NCBI GenBank assembly: GCA_002067745.1
Contig: MVRU01000005.1
Location: 1 to 64,000 of the forward strand
DNA from: Syntrophus sp. PtaU1.Bin005
GTDB taxonomy: Bacteria; Desulfobacterota; Syntrophia; Syntrophales; Syntrophaceae
Direction of reading: 5' to 3'
Length of the DNA: 64,000 nucleotides
Positions 53,885 to 63,288 of the stretch are shown here, one piece after another. The position numbers and the translations under genes are program-made. The stretch's first letter is position 1. Every line of letters begins with the position of its first letter. A model generated the notes under the pieces. That model was not told where the DNA came from. It did no database searches and was given only the letters and a program-made list of their open reading frames with translations.

Positions 53885-54026
53885 ATCGGCGTTGCGGTCG
53901 ATGGTTGTTTGACCCTGATCCTCGTCAGGCGGCAGGGCGCCTGGAAGGTGGACGTAAGGCATCCGCTGAAAGACGAGCTACCCGCCAGGCAGGAGAGAGG
54001 ACACTTCGCGAATGCCCTAACGGCAA

Positions 54027-54482
54027 CTACGCCTCATCCCACTCGCGCATGACCTTCAGCTTGGCTTTTTTCTCTTCCTGCTTGTGAATTGGGCGAAAGG
54101 AATATTCAATCCTGCCGCGTGACGCTTCATTGTATTCCAGGGAAAGGTCCAGTTCCGCACCGGCCCAGTAATAGGTTTCCGTTTCATCCCGGCTTACCGA
54201 TACGCCCTCGCCATAACTTTCGAAAAAGATTTCTTTCAGCTTGGCGAAATTTTCATGGGACTCGATCTGGACATGGACTCGGTACAGGCGATGCCGAAAA
54301 AAATAATATATGATATCGTCTACCTCCACGTGAGCCATCTTCAGGCGGTCATTGTCCAGGCGGTAGGCGCTGACGTCCCCGTCATCGCTGATTTTCGTAA
54401 AGTTCCGGCCGGTCAGGCTTTCCAGTCGCTGCCCCCAGAGGATTCCCCGAAAGCCCATTGGCTCGTTTGGAAAGGCATCCAT
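54027..54482 (-). CDS. Conserved-looking protein of unknown function
   Basis: 150-residue soluble protein from ATG 54482, preceded by a GGGGGAAG site. It begins FRGILWGQRLESL, contains alternating strands (YYFFRHRLYRVHVQIE) and a helix with KLKEIFFESYGEG, then an aromatic strand (ETYYWAGAELDLSLEYN). The pattern resembles small cytosolic or periplasmic domains that open with GFRGIxWG in deltaproteobacteria, but I cannot name a family. No signal peptide or membrane helix. It is followed by the SufB-like gene upstream on the same strand. Confidence 0.65.
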   Translation of the reverse strand: MDAFPNEPMGFRGILWGQRLESLTGRNFTKISDDGDVSAYRLDNDRLKMAHVEVDDIIYYFFRHRLYRVHVQIESHENFAKLKEIFFESYGEGVSVSRDETETYYWAGAELDLSLEYNEASRGRIEYSFRPIHKQEEKKAKLKVMREWDEA

Positions 54483-54573
54483 TCTCTTCCCCCTTTTTTC
54501 CTTTTTGTTCATCCACCGGCTGTTCGGTAGCAGCGCGGAAGCCCCTCTATCCCTACATCTTCCAGAGAGACCG

Positions 54574-55494
54574 TTACTTCAGGAACCCCTGGATGATACG
54601 GTTCACGGCGTCGTCATAGCTCAGCCCAAGGCTCATGAGCTTCATGAGCTGTTCGTTGGCGATCTTGCCGATGGAGGCTTCGTGGGTCAGCTCGGCGTCC
54701 GGATGCATGGCCTTCAGAGCGGGGATGGTTTCATTGGTGCCGTTGTCCATGATTATGGCGTCGCATTCGATGTGTCCGAAGCACTTCGCCAGGGCTTCAA
54801 TGGTTGCGTAGAAATTCTGCTTTGAATCGCCTTTGATAACGGAGCGGGAGATCATATTCGCCCTGCTGTCGGTTCCTGCCAGTTTGATGTCGTTTCTCGA
54901 AATGGCCGTCTGGCCCTTCTCCGTCAGGACCCTTTCCATGATCATCAACATGCTGGAGGCCTCAAGAGTGGCCTCATTGAGGCGGTCGGCCTCATCTACG
55001 CCTCCGATCTGGGTAAGTTCCATTTCCACCTGGGCGCCTTCCTCGAGAAATACTTTTGTCGTGGGGTTGAGGGAACGCTTTCCAGATCCTTTTCCCGCCG
55101 CGTAATGCTTCTCGACATACTTCACCCTGGCCCCACGACCTACCCGGAATTCATGAATGCCCGCATGCCCCTCGGGGCTTTCCGTCCCGCAGTGGATTCC
55201 GCAGCCGGCCACGATGGTGACGTCCGCATTTTCCCCGATGAGGAAAGAGTTGTATACCACATCATAGAGCCCGGCCTGGCTCAGGATCACCGGAATATGC
55301 ACGGATTCGTTGACGGTTCCCGGGGCGATCGCGACGACGATCCCTGTGCCGTCGGCGTTGCTGTCGATCGATATGTTGGCGCTGTTAGCCCGCGTCAGCA
55401 GTTTCCCGTTTTTACGGATATTATAGGCGCCCTTCGGGATATCCTCCAGATCGGCGACGGCTTTTAAAAGTTCCTTATCTAAAGCATCTAGCAT
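54574..55494 (-). CDS. SufB-like scaffold of a minimal iron-sulfur assembly system
   Basis: Fe-S cluster assembly scaffold, 306 residues. It is shorter than E. coli SufB (about 495) because the N-terminal domain is absent, as in the two-gene SufBC-type systems of anaerobes and archaea. The putative catalytic Cys 244 (GHIECDAIIMDNG) corresponds to SufB Cys405, and the His 271-Glu 272 pair (THEASIGKI) to the cluster-ligand site. Extra cysteines at 98 and 102. The start overlaps the end of the ATPase gene by 20 bases. No SufD, SufS, SufE or IscU gene accompanies it. Confidence 0.85.
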   Translation of the reverse strand: MLDALDKELLKAVADLEDIPKGAYNIRKNGKLLTRANSANISIDSNADGTGIVVAIAPGTVNESVHIPVILSQAGLYDVVYNSFLIGENADVTIVAGCGIHCGTESPEGHAGIHEFRVGRGARVKYVEKHYAAGKGSGKRSLNPTTKVFLEEGAQVEMELTQIGGVDEADRLNEATLEASSMLMIMERVLTEKGQTAISRNDIKLAGTDSRANMISRSVIKGDSKQNFYATIEALAKCFGHIECDAIIMDNGTNETIPALKAMHPDAELTHEASIGKIANEQLMKLMSLGLSYDDAVNRIIQGFLK

Positions 55495-56239
55495 TCTGGT
55501 CGTCTCCTTCGCAGCAGCTTTTGAAATTACAGATACTCATGTCGTTCAGCAGGTTCATCGCTTCACCCAGAACCCCTTTAAAAACAATCCGGCCTCCGTT
55601 GATGATGAGGATCTCGTCGGCAGCTTCCAGAAAGACCTTGTTGTGGCTGACGACAATGGTTGTCGTCCCGTAGTTCTTCTGTTCCCGCTTCAGAAGATCC
55701 ACCATTGGCCCGATCGTCCACAGATCAATCCCCGTATCCGGTTCATCGTAGATGGCCAGTTTCGGATTGCGCGCAATGGTGGTGGCAAGTTCGATCTTCT
55801 TGATCTCTCCTCCGGAAAGTTTTGCGTCCACAATCTTGTCGAGAAAGTCCAGGGGACAGATCCCTACCCGCATGAGCAGTGAAACGAGCTGTTCTTCCTC
55901 CTCGATGCCCGTTGCCAGGTTCAGGAGCTCCCGAAAGGTGATTCCCTTGAAGCGGGCCGGATGCTGAAAGCTGTATGCGATCCCGGCCTTGGCCCGGTCC
56001 GTAATGGAAAGATTGGTGATATCCTGGCCATCAAAGAGAATGGATCCCGAAGAGGCTGGATTGATTCCCATGATCAGTTTGGCGAGAGTGGTCTTTCCGC
56101 TCCCGTTCGGGCCGGTAATGGCGTAGAACTTTCCCTTCTCGAACGTGAAATTGATCCCCCTGATGATCTCCCGTTTTTCCCCCCCTTCGGGTCCGTCATC
56201 CCCATCCACCGCAAAGTGCAAATTCCGGAGTTCCAGCAT
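55475..56239 (-). CDS. SufC-like ATPase of a minimal iron-sulfur assembly system
   Basis: ABC-type ATPase partner of the SufB-like scaffold, 254 residues from ATG 56239. Walker A GPNGSGKTT, a signature region LSGGEIKKIE, Walker B LAIYDEPDTGIDL and the switch His in VVSHN are all present. The ABC fold is complete by about residue 235. After it come 20 residues with four Cys (C-N-F-K-S-C-C and one more, then FR), not usual in SufC and encoded where the gene overlaps the next. Four bases further upstream an in-frame TTG exists but has no site. Confidence 0.88.
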   Translation of the reverse strand: MLELRNLHFAVDGDDGPEGGEKREIIRGINFTFEKGKFYAITGPNGSGKTTLAKLIMGINPASSGSILFDGQDITNLSITDRAKAGIAYSFQHPARFKGITFRELLNLATGIEEEEQLVSLLMRVGICPLDFLDKIVDAKLSGGEIKKIELATTIARNPKLAIYDEPDTGIDLWTIGPMVDLLKREQKNYGTTTIVVSHNKVFLEAADEILIINGGRIVFKGVLGEAMNLLNDMSICNFKSCCEGDDQNARCFR

Positions 56240-56472
56240 GGCAGGCAACCTTTCGTTATCCTGAAAAGATATTTAAAATGCGAGGTTCATGACACAGTTG
56301 GTTCTATCTTATTGAAAAATTCCTCAAAGTCAACAGACAAAACCGTTATGCCCTGCAGGGCCCTCATGCAGCTCTTTCTTACAGGACTCCGGAAAGGCGG
56401 TTGAGGAAACAAGGCGCCTTCGGAGAAAACGAGGCCCTCAGAAGCCTGGACGGTCCGAACACAAAACGCGTC

Positions 56473-57252
56473 CTAAAGATAGGTGCGCCCGCCCATATAC
56501 CGGCTTTCGTAGAATCGGCTGGAAAGGGTGTCGACTCTGATGGTTTTTCCCCGTCCGGGAGCGTGGATGAACTTTCCCTTCCCGATGTAGATCCCCACGT
56601 GAGAGATGGGATGCTTTTTCCCGTTGGCGAAAAAAACGAGATCGCCCTTCTGCAGGGAGTTCCTGTTCGCCGGCTCCCCGACGGCATATTGTTCCCGCGA
56701 CGTGCGGGGAAGATCGAGTCCGTTGAGCTGATAAACCGCCATGACCAGCCCGCTGCAATCGAAACCTTCTTCGGGGGTCGTGCCTCCCCAGAGATAGGGA
56801 ACCCCGATGAACTCTCCCGCCGTTTTGATCAGCTGTTCACGAAGATAGTCGTCTCCCAGAGAGGTGCGCCTGGCAACGGCATATTCCTCGGGGCTGACGA
56901 TGTAGAATTCCTCGATGACACCGGCCGTCCTGAGCGTTTCCGCTTTCTGCAGGGCGGCACGCTTGGTGGCGAAGTTTCCGAAGCGCACCTTGTAAAGACC
57001 GGCGGAGGATACGAAGTAGTAGGCGTCCAGGCCTTGAAGGCGGAGGCTGTCCGTCATCCTGGCGGCGTTTGCCACATTGGAAAAGGCTCCGGCCTGAATG
57101 GTGAAGCCCAGATAGGCCGCCTTTTTCTTTGCCGCAGGCCATGGCCGCACCTCCGGCCGGGAAGGAGCCGCTGAGCGTCCTCCGCAGGAGGCAAGAAAGG
57201 AAATGCAGAAAAGAAGGATGAAAAAGACCCCAAGAGCCCTTCTTCGGCGCAT
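56473..57252 (-). CDS. SPOR + NlpC/P60 cell-wall hydrolase lipoprotein
   Basis: Peptidoglycan endopeptidase anchored as a lipoprotein, 259 residues. The start ATG 57252 (GGAAG site) gives RRRR, a hydrophobic helix and lipobox LASC; the 14-codon longer version does not. An SPOR domain (about 45-125: FTIQAGAFSNVANAARMTDSL, YKVRFGNFATKRAALQKAE) binds denuded glycans at the division site. An NlpC/P60 domain follows with catalytic Cys in FDCSGLVMAVYQ and His in SHVGIYIGKGKFIHAPG. Role in septal wall splitting or flagellar wall passage is inferred. Confidence 0.92.
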   Translation of the reverse strand: MRRRRALGVFFILLFCISFLASCGGRSAAPSRPEVRPWPAAKKKAAYLGFTIQAGAFSNVANAARMTDSLRLQGLDAYYFVSSAGLYKVRFGNFATKRAALQKAETLRTAGVIEEFYIVSPEEYAVARRTSLGDDYLREQLIKTAGEFIGVPYLWGGTTPEEGFDCSGLVMAVYQLNGLDLPRTSREQYAVGEPANRNSLQKGDLVFFANGKKHPISHVGIYIGKGKFIHAPGRGKTIRVDTLSSRFYESRYMGGRTYL

Positions 57253-57803
57253 TTCAACTTCCAAAACAGACTTCCTGTTCGCCTTTTCCTTCATCGCCTA
57301 CTTTTTTTAAAATGATCTTTGTCTGTGTCAAAAGCTAACAGATTGTCAAATCATGCTCAAGTTAATTGTCAACGGTTCTCATACCCCCAGAGCCCCCGTA
57401 AATGAACCGCCGACACGATACAGCCGTTTCATAGTTTGTCTGGATTCAGGTGAATGTCCCGATTCGGCCAGCTTTTTCTCTTACGCCTGACGTGCCCGAA
57501 TTTTCTGACGGCAGAAATTGATTCTCTTCAATTCATGTCTATTTTTAAGTTATTCCGTCTGATCTGCCTGTTCGCTGTTGACCTGCGGACGCCCCTTCTC
57601 TTTATAAGATTACCCTCAGTCCTAAGGCTTAACCCTTAGGAGCAGCTCAGTGTATTTTAATAATGTAATTAAGATCTTTCCTGATTGTTGGTTTTTTTGC
57701 GATCCGTATAATCGGACCAAAAGTTGACAGAGGCAACAAATAGCACGGCAGAGGGACTGCAGAACACTGAACGTCAAAACGATTAACCGAAAGGATGGGA
57801 CCC
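57253..57803. other. Gene-free stretch with a small hairpin
   Basis: About 550 bases without a gene. An 8-bp perfect stem TCCTAAGG/CCTTAGGA at 57620-57641 (loop CTTAAC) has no T run. The segment lies at the left border of the ISL3 remnant and may include its old end. Confidence 0.4.
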
Positions 57804-58325
57804 ATGGACTTAGAAACCATAGCAAAGCTTCTTAACATTCCCAATTACAAGGTGGCCAGGATTATTCAGATCAATTCACGATCCATCCACATGCAGGTTG
57901 AGCCGATCGATCCGGGAACGCCGGTCTGCTCCGGTTGTGGATCCACCCACAGCGCAGCGGTTCACAGCATGGGAAGCATGACTGTTCAGGATCTGCCCCT
58001 TTGCGGCAGGCGTGTTTTCCTTCAGGTGCCAAAGAGAAAAATCATGTGCGATCGCGATAAGAAAATCCGGGTGGAAAGCCTGGAGTGGATCAGCGGCCGT
58101 TTCACGAAGCGCTTTGCCGAAGAGATCCTCCGCCTCACGACGGTGACAAGCTACCGGGGAGCAGGCTGGTACCTGGAAGTGGATGACGAGACTATCCACC
58201 GCATGGATCGGAGGAAGAAAACGGGAGCGTCGGCCTCTTCATCCCGCAGGGCCAGAAGCCCGGAGACCGGCGGATACAAGGCCGGCTCCTATTCCCAGGC
58301 GTCCCTCAAGGAGCAGATGCTTTAG
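57804..58325 (+). pseudogene. Truncated ISL3-family transposase
   Basis: The first 140 residues match ISL3-type transposases: zinc-finger-like CSGCG with following Cys 80 region (KIMCDRD), a helix-turn-helix segment (RFTKRFAEEILRLTTVTSYRGAGWYLEVDDETIHRMDRR). After this the frame runs into unrelated Lys/Ser/Arg-rich sequence and stops. The family's DDE catalytic half (about 250 more residues) is absent. ATG 57804 is preceded by AAGGATGGG. The copy is a dead remnant; the 290 bases up to hisC hold no further recognisable piece. Confidence 0.7.
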
Positions 58326-58618
58326 CGGAAGGAACAACGAATGGCGCGTGCTCCAGTCAGGCCCGCTGAAACAAGGCGAACTGGAGCTTTTAAGGACGGG
58401 TGGTCGATAAGTGCCATCGCGGCATATCGTCCATCCGGAGAATCCCCATCGGGTAAAGGGCTGCGAGGGCACGGGCACATGTCCGGACCGTTTCCAGCCC
58501 TTCCCTGCAGGAGATGCCCACTGGATTTTTCTTCAGACGATCGCCCGCCTGCCTTCAACAATCGTGCTGAAGGCCTTTCGGATGCCGGCGTAGCGCTGAC
58601 CAACAGGCTTCACGATTC

Positions 58619-59695
58619 TCAGGTTTCCGTGCAACAAAGCCTTGGCGTCTCTTCCAGCAGACGGGTCATGTCCTCCTTCGTTCCTATGGTGATGCGGACA
58701 AAATCTCGGATTCCCTCCACGTTGAAATAGCGGACCAGAATCCCTCGATTCTTGAGAGTCTCGTAAATATACTGTCCCGAAAGCCCTGTTTTGCGGGCAA
58801 AGACAAAATTCGCCCTGGAAGGCAGAACCTCCCAGCCCTGCGCATGAAGCGCATCCGAGAAAAAAGTCCGGGTCTCAACGATCCGGGATGTTTTTTCTGC
58901 AATCCACTCTTCGTCCTCCATGGCGATCTCGCCGATGGACTGTGTCAGTCGGCCGACCGTGTAGGAGTTGAAGGAATCCTTCGTCGTGAAAAGGGCCCGG
59001 ATCAGATCCGGATTCCCGAAAGCGTATCCGAGCCTCAGACCTGCCAGTGAAAAGCTTTTGGAGCACGTCCTTGTGACGATGAGGTTTTCGTAATCGGCAA
59101 TCATTCCAATGGCGCTTTGAGCTCCGAAATCGACATAAGCCTCGTCGATGACGACAACCCGGTCGGAAGGATAGCGATCCATCAGCGCCTTTATCCTGTC
59201 CAGTTCAAGGGCAACGCCTGTGGGCGCGTTGGGATTGGGAAAGATGATCCCGCAGGAAGGCTCCCCGCCGTTTTCGATCATGGCCTCCACATCCACGGAA
59301 AAATCCGGACGGAGGGGAATCCTCCGGTAGGGAACTTCATAAAAGTCACAGTAAACGGGGAAAAAGCTGTACGTGAATTCCGGAAAGAGAAGCCTGCCGT
59401 ACCGGCCGTCGAAAAAGGCGTACCAGACAAAGCTCAGGACTTCGTCGGAACCGTTTCCCACAAAAATGTGATCCTCGGACAGTCCATACTTCCCGGCCAT
59501 TTTCCGGCGCAGGTTCAGCGACCAGGGATCTGGATAGAGGCGTAGCAGCGCCGGGTCGAATTCCCGCAGAAAAGCCTCGATGCGCGGAGACGGGGGATAA
59601 GGGCTCTCGTTGGTGTTGAGCTTCAGATACGAGCGGTCCCGTGGCTGTTCGCCCGGGACATAAGGGGTCAGGCACTTCAATCGTCGGGAAAACAT
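58619..59695 (-). CDS. hisC: Histidinol-phosphate aminotransferase
   Basis: PLP enzyme of aminotransferase class I/II, HisC type, 358 residues. The N-terminus KLNTNESPYPPSP is the HisC signature, FPNPNAPTG the substrate loop, DEAYVDFG the Asp that holds PLP, and TRTCSKSFSLAGLRLGY carries the PLP Lys. It makes histidinol phosphate in histidine synthesis, but the family also includes aromatic and other aminotransferases. The start overlaps the cca gene by 19 bases, so it is cotranslated; no other his gene is in the window. Confidence 0.88.
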   Translation of the reverse strand: MFSRRLKCLTPYVPGEQPRDRSYLKLNTNESPYPPSPRIEAFLREFDPALLRLYPDPWSLNLRRKMAGKYGLSEDHIFVGNGSDEVLSFVWYAFFDGRYGRLLFPEFTYSFFPVYCDFYEVPYRRIPLRPDFSVDVEAMIENGGEPSCGIIFPNPNAPTGVALELDRIKALMDRYPSDRVVVIDEAYVDFGAQSAIGMIADYENLIVTRTCSKSFSLAGLRLGYAFGNPDLIRALFTTKDSFNSYTVGRLTQSIGEIAMEDEEWIAEKTSRIVETRTFFSDALHAQGWEVLPSRANFVFARKTGLSGQYIYETLKNRGILVRYFNVEGIRDFVRITIGTKEDMTRLLEETPRLCCTET

Positions 59696-61014
59696 GAGTC
59701 ATCCTTCCTGGTCGGAACAGAGGACCAGCGGTCAATTACAAATCGGTGGGCCTCCTCCGGGGTTTTGATCGATCCGTTGAGCTGAGCCTCCTCCACGATG
59801 CGCAGCACCTTCCCGATGAGGGCTCCCTGAGGAAGGCCCATCTCCAGGAGATCCATCCCGGAAAGCAGCCGAGGAAGCGTTCTCAGCTCATCGGCCCATT
59901 CCGCCTGCTTTTTCCGGCAATATTCATAGGATTCCAAGCTCCCATGGCTTGCCAGACAATCCAGGCGATGAAGTTCAAGATGGAGATCAAAACCGGTTTT
60001 CAGCAGAAAACGCTTCAACCGGCTGGGACGCATATTCTGCACATTCATGAAATTCATATGAAAGCGGATGAGATCCAGGATCGTTTCCCTGTCCGCCCGG
60101 GAAAATCTCAGACGGTGCAGGATGCTCTCCCCGAGAACACATCCCTGCCTGGCGTGGCCGAAGAAATGAATGCCGCTGTCGTCTTCTGTCTGCGTATCCG
60201 CCTTGCCTACGTCATGCAGGAGAACTCCCCAGGCGAGGCGGGCATCGGCGGGGCAACGCATCAGATCGAGCATTGTTACCGTGTGGGTCCAGACATCCCC
60301 TTCGGGATGATGCTTCGGAGGCTGCCGCACCCCCCGCAGGGCATCCACTTCAGGCAGAACCTGCGCAAGCAGGCTGCAGTCCGCGAGCAGCCGCATGCCA
60401 TAACCCGCCCCGCCCCGGGTCAGTAGGAAGGTCAGTTCATCTGCAATACGTTCGGCGCTTACGGTCAGGATTTCGGCAGCATGATCCGAAATGGCCTGCC
60501 ATGTGTTCTCTTCGATGGCAAAGCCGAGATTGGAGGCAAATCGCACGGCCCGGAGCATCCTCAGCGGATCTTCGGCAAAGCGGTCTTCGGGACTGCCCAC
60601 GGCACGGATCAGTCTCCGCTTCAGGTCGTCCCGGCCCCCCACCTCATCGACAATCCGACCCGTTTCCGGATCCATCAGCAGGGCATTGACCGTAAAGTCC
60701 CTTCTGCGGACGTCTTCCCGATAACCGTGAGGGGATCGGTAGGTTGCCACCTGATAGGTGTTCCCCCTTTCAATGACCAGGAGAACGCCGAATCGAATCC
60801 CCACGGCGGCCGTATGGGAAAAGAGATTCCGCATGGCTTCCGGAGAGGCGGAGGTCACGATGTCGTAGTCAACCGCTTCCTCGCCGCGCAGAAAATCGCG
60901 GACACAGCCGCCCACCAGCCAGGCCTCATACCCGGCGCTCTTCAGTCGGCGGACAATGCCGGACGCCCCTTCGAGGCTTGGAGCGGAATATCCTTTTTCA
61001 CTGGCGATGGGCAT
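59677..61014 (-). CDS. cca: CCA tRNA nucleotidyltransferase with HD domain
   Basis: Adds or repairs the CCA end of tRNA (or only part of it). 445 residues from ATG 61014; an in-frame GTG at 61047 lies inside thiC. The class II polymerase motif LVGGCVRDFLRG...DYDIVTSASPE, the RRDFTVNAL motif, and RMLRAVRFA follow. An HD phosphohydrolase-type segment (LLHDVGKADTQ, HPEGDVWTHTVTMLDL) follows. The start overlaps the thiC stop by 17 bases. Confidence 0.9.
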   Translation of the reverse strand: MPIASEKGYSAPSLEGASGIVRRLKSAGYEAWLVGGCVRDFLRGEEAVDYDIVTSASPEAMRNLFSHTAAVGIRFGVLLVIERGNTYQVATYRSPHGYREDVRRRDFTVNALLMDPETGRIVDEVGGRDDLKRRLIRAVGSPEDRFAEDPLRMLRAVRFASNLGFAIEENTWQAISDHAAEILTVSAERIADELTFLLTRGGAGYGMRLLADCSLLAQVLPEVDALRGVRQPPKHHPEGDVWTHTVTMLDLMRCPADARLAWGVLLHDVGKADTQTEDDSGIHFFGHARQGCVLGESILHRLRFSRADRETILDLIRFHMNFMNVQNMRPSRLKRFLLKTGFDLHLELHRLDCLASHGSLESYEYCRKKQAEWADELRTLPRLLSGMDLLEMGLPQGALIGKVLRIVEEAQLNGSIKTPEEAHRFVIDRWSSVPTRKDDSCFPDD

Positions 61015-62284
61015 CCTTTTTCCCAAGCTTGATGGCGCAGAACTCACCGCACATGGTGCAGCCCTCCTCCTTCGCGCTTTCGCTCCGTTCCAGCCATGAC
61101 CGGCTGCGTCCGGGATCGATGGAAAGTTCGATCTGACCTTCCCAGTTGAATTCGCTGCGATGCTTCGCCATCAGAGCATCCTTCTCCATGGCTCCGGGGT
61201 AGCCCTTGGCGATATCCGCAATATGTGCGGCAATCCGGGAGGCCATGATCCCTTCGTGGACGTCTTCCAGGTTCGGAAGACGCAGATGCTCCGAAGGGGT
61301 CACATAGCAGAGGAAATCCGCCCCGGCAGCCCCGGCAAGGGCTCCGCCTATTGCCGCGGTAATGTGGTCGTATCCCGGGGCGATGTCCGTCGGCAGAGGC
61401 CCCAGAACATAAAACGGGGCTCCTTCGCAGAGGCTTTTCTGCAGGGAGATGTTCGCTTCAATCTGGTAATAGGGAACGTGTCCCGGACCCTCAATCATGA
61501 CCTGAACATCCTGCATGCGCGCCCTTCGGCACAGTTCCCCGAGAACGATGAGTTCCTGTACCTGGCCCCGGTCCGTCGCGTCGGCCAGGCATCCAGGACG
61601 GAGACCGTCACCCAGGCTGAGGACCATGTCGTAGCGGCGTGCTATTTCCAACAGACGGTCGTATTGGGCGTAAAGGGGATTTTCGGAATCGTTGTAATCC
61701 ATCCAGCGAGCCGTAATGGAACCGCCCCGGCTGACGATGCCCAGCAGGCGGCCCTGGGCCTCGATCCGCCCCACGCTTTCGCGTGTCACCCCGCAATGAA
61801 CGGTAATGAAATCCACGCCGTCCTCGCCGTTTTCTTCAATGGCCTGGAACAGATCATCCGCCGTCATTTCCATGATGGACTTGCGGCGATTCATGGCATT
61901 CGCCGCCGCCGAGTAGATGGGAACCGTTCCCACCGCCATGGGGGAGGCTTTCATGATGGCCTGGCGCATCGACCGGATATCTCCACCCGTGGAAAGATCC
62001 ATCAGGGCGTCTGCGCCCGACGCCGTACAGGCCTCAACTTTCTTCAGCTCAAGAGCTACGTCTGCATGATCCTGAGACGTTCCGATATTGGCGTTGATTT
62101 TTGTGCGAAGCCCCCTGCCCACGGCCAGAGGAACAATACTGTTGTGGAGGTTGTTGCGGATGACGACAATGCTCCCCTCCTCGACCCCCCGTCGGATAAC
62201 TTCCGGTGTAACCCCTTCCTTATCCGCACACAATTTCATTTCCTCGGTGGCTATCCCCAGCCTGGCCGCTTCCAACTGCGTCAT
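60998..62284 (-). CDS. thiC: Phosphomethylpyrimidine synthase ThiC
   Basis: Radical-SAM-like enzyme that rearranges AIR into the thiamine pyrimidine. 428 residues, the compact anaerobe/archaea-type form lacking the long N-terminal extension. The cluster motif CTMCGEFC is near the C-terminus (CX2CX4C), with GPGHVPYYQI, GLRPGCLADATDRGQ and NANIGTS as family blocks. ATG after a GGAGGAAAGAAGGAA stretch. It begins the thiC-cca-hisC transcript. Confidence 0.97.
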   Translation of the reverse strand: MTQLEAARLGIATEEMKLCADKEGVTPEVIRRGVEEGSIVVIRNNLHNSIVPLAVGRGLRTKINANIGTSQDHADVALELKKVEACTASGADALMDLSTGGDIRSMRQAIMKASPMAVGTVPIYSAAANAMNRRKSIMEMTADDLFQAIEENGEDGVDFITVHCGVTRESVGRIEAQGRLLGIVSRGGSITARWMDYNDSENPLYAQYDRLLEIARRYDMVLSLGDGLRPGCLADATDRGQVQELIVLGELCRRARMQDVQVMIEGPGHVPYYQIEANISLQKSLCEGAPFYVLGPLPTDIAPGYDHITAAIGGALAGAAGADFLCYVTPSEHLRLPNLEDVHEGIMASRIAAHIADIAKGYPGAMEKDALMAKHRSEFNWEGQIELSIDPGRSRSWLERSESAKEEGCTMCGEFCAIKLGKKDAHRQ

Positions 62285-62304
62285 CGTTTCCTTCTTTCCT
62301 CCTT

Positions 62305-62340
62305 AAAAAAACGCATCATCGATTTCCAGCACGGAATCGA
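62305..62340 (-). promoter_or_regulatory. Hairpin with T run in the thiC leader
   Basis: On the minus strand TCGATTCC (62340-62333) pairs with GGAAATCGA (62327-62319), with one unpaired base, over a 5-base loop, and 7 T follow after 7 bases (62311-62305). It sits 21 to 56 bases before the thiC ATG and may be a terminator of thiN-thiD or an attenuator of thiC. No TPP riboswitch motif is seen in the 154-base gap. Confidence 0.4.
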
Positions 62341-62438
62341 ATCTCTCCTATGCCCGGTCTGCACGAATGTATTCCGTCGCTGCCATCGATTACAAACGTC
62401 ATGGCTTCCCCAACGACCGTTGCCGCGCCCGCCGTTCC

Positions 62439-63281
62439 TCACGGAATATCATCTTTGATCGATAAATGGAAGAAGCGGGTCGAGGGCATCAAAAAGGGGG
62501 CGGCATGATTCGTGGGTCCGTGTCCCTGCCCGATATGCCAGGCAAAGCGGATCACCTTGGAGATATAGGCCTTCGCTTCCCGGATCGATTCGAGCAGTGA
62601 TGTTCCCCGCGCAAGGGCGGTGGCAATGGCAGCGGAATATGTGCAGCCAGTCCCGTGGCAGTCCGTTGTGGCTATGCGCTCGGACGTGAATTCGTAGAAC
62701 CTGCTGCCGTCAAAAAGAATATCAGTGGCCGGGCCAGTCAGATGGCCTCCCTTGACGATCACGTTGGGAACACCCAGTTCCCGGATGTTCCGGGCTGCTT
62801 TCTTCATGTCCTCGACGGAGCCGATGGCCATGCCGGCGAGAACCTCAGCTTCCGGCACGTTGGGCGTCACGACGAGCGCGAGGGGAATAAGTTCCGAAAC
62901 CAGGCTGTCCAGGGCTTCATCCCTGATAAGCCGCACTCCGCCCTTGGCCACCATGACCGGATCGACGACCAGCCGTTCAATTCCGTATCGGCGGATTTTC
63001 GCTGCAACGGCGCGAATGACGGCGGAGTTGACCAGCATGCCTGTCTTGGCGGCATCAACGCCGATGTCGGTTGCAACGGAATCAAACTGCTGTTCGATGA
63101 AGGGGATCGGCACTTCGAAGATGCCCTGAACGCCCAGGGTGTTCTGTGCCGTCAAGGCCGTGATGACACTCATCCCGAAACCGCCCAGTACGGTAATGGT
63201 CTTCAGGTCCGCCTGAATGCCCGCCCCTCCGCCGGAGTCCGATCCTGCGATGGTAAGGACGCGGGCCGGTTTTCTTTCCAT
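62439..63281 (-). CDS. thiD: Hydroxymethylpyrimidine (phosphate) kinase ThiD
   Basis: Ribokinase-fold enzyme that phosphorylates HMP and HMP-P for thiamine synthesis. 280 residues from ATG 63281. N-terminal motif IAGSDSGGGAGIQADLKT, then VDPVMVAKGG, and DCHGTGCTYSAAIATALARG with the catalytic Asp/Cys region. The start lies 7 bases past the thiN stop. A longer frame through thiN is not supported. Confidence 0.96.
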   Translation of the reverse strand: MERKPARVLTIAGSDSGGGAGIQADLKTITVLGGFGMSVITALTAQNTLGVQGIFEVPIPFIEQQFDSVATDIGVDAAKTGMLVNSAVIRAVAAKIRRYGIERLVVDPVMVAKGGVRLIRDEALDSLVSELIPLALVVTPNVPEAEVLAGMAIGSVEDMKKAARNIRELGVPNVIVKGGHLTGPATDILFDGSRFYEFTSERIATTDCHGTGCTYSAAIATALARGTSLLESIREAKAYISKVIRFAWHIGQGHGPTNHAAPFLMPSTRFFHLSIKDDIP

Positions 63282-63288
63282 CGTCTTC

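Noticed and set aside
62285-62438. TPP riboswitch in front of thiC
   Set aside because: The conserved CTGAGA and ACCTGATCTGGATAATG-type elements are not present in this gap on the minus strand.
61160-62458. A 432-codon open frame on the plus strand opposite thiC
   Set aside because: It is the antisense of thiC, with no ribosome site and an amino-acid mix typical of a shadow frame. ThiC itself is certain.
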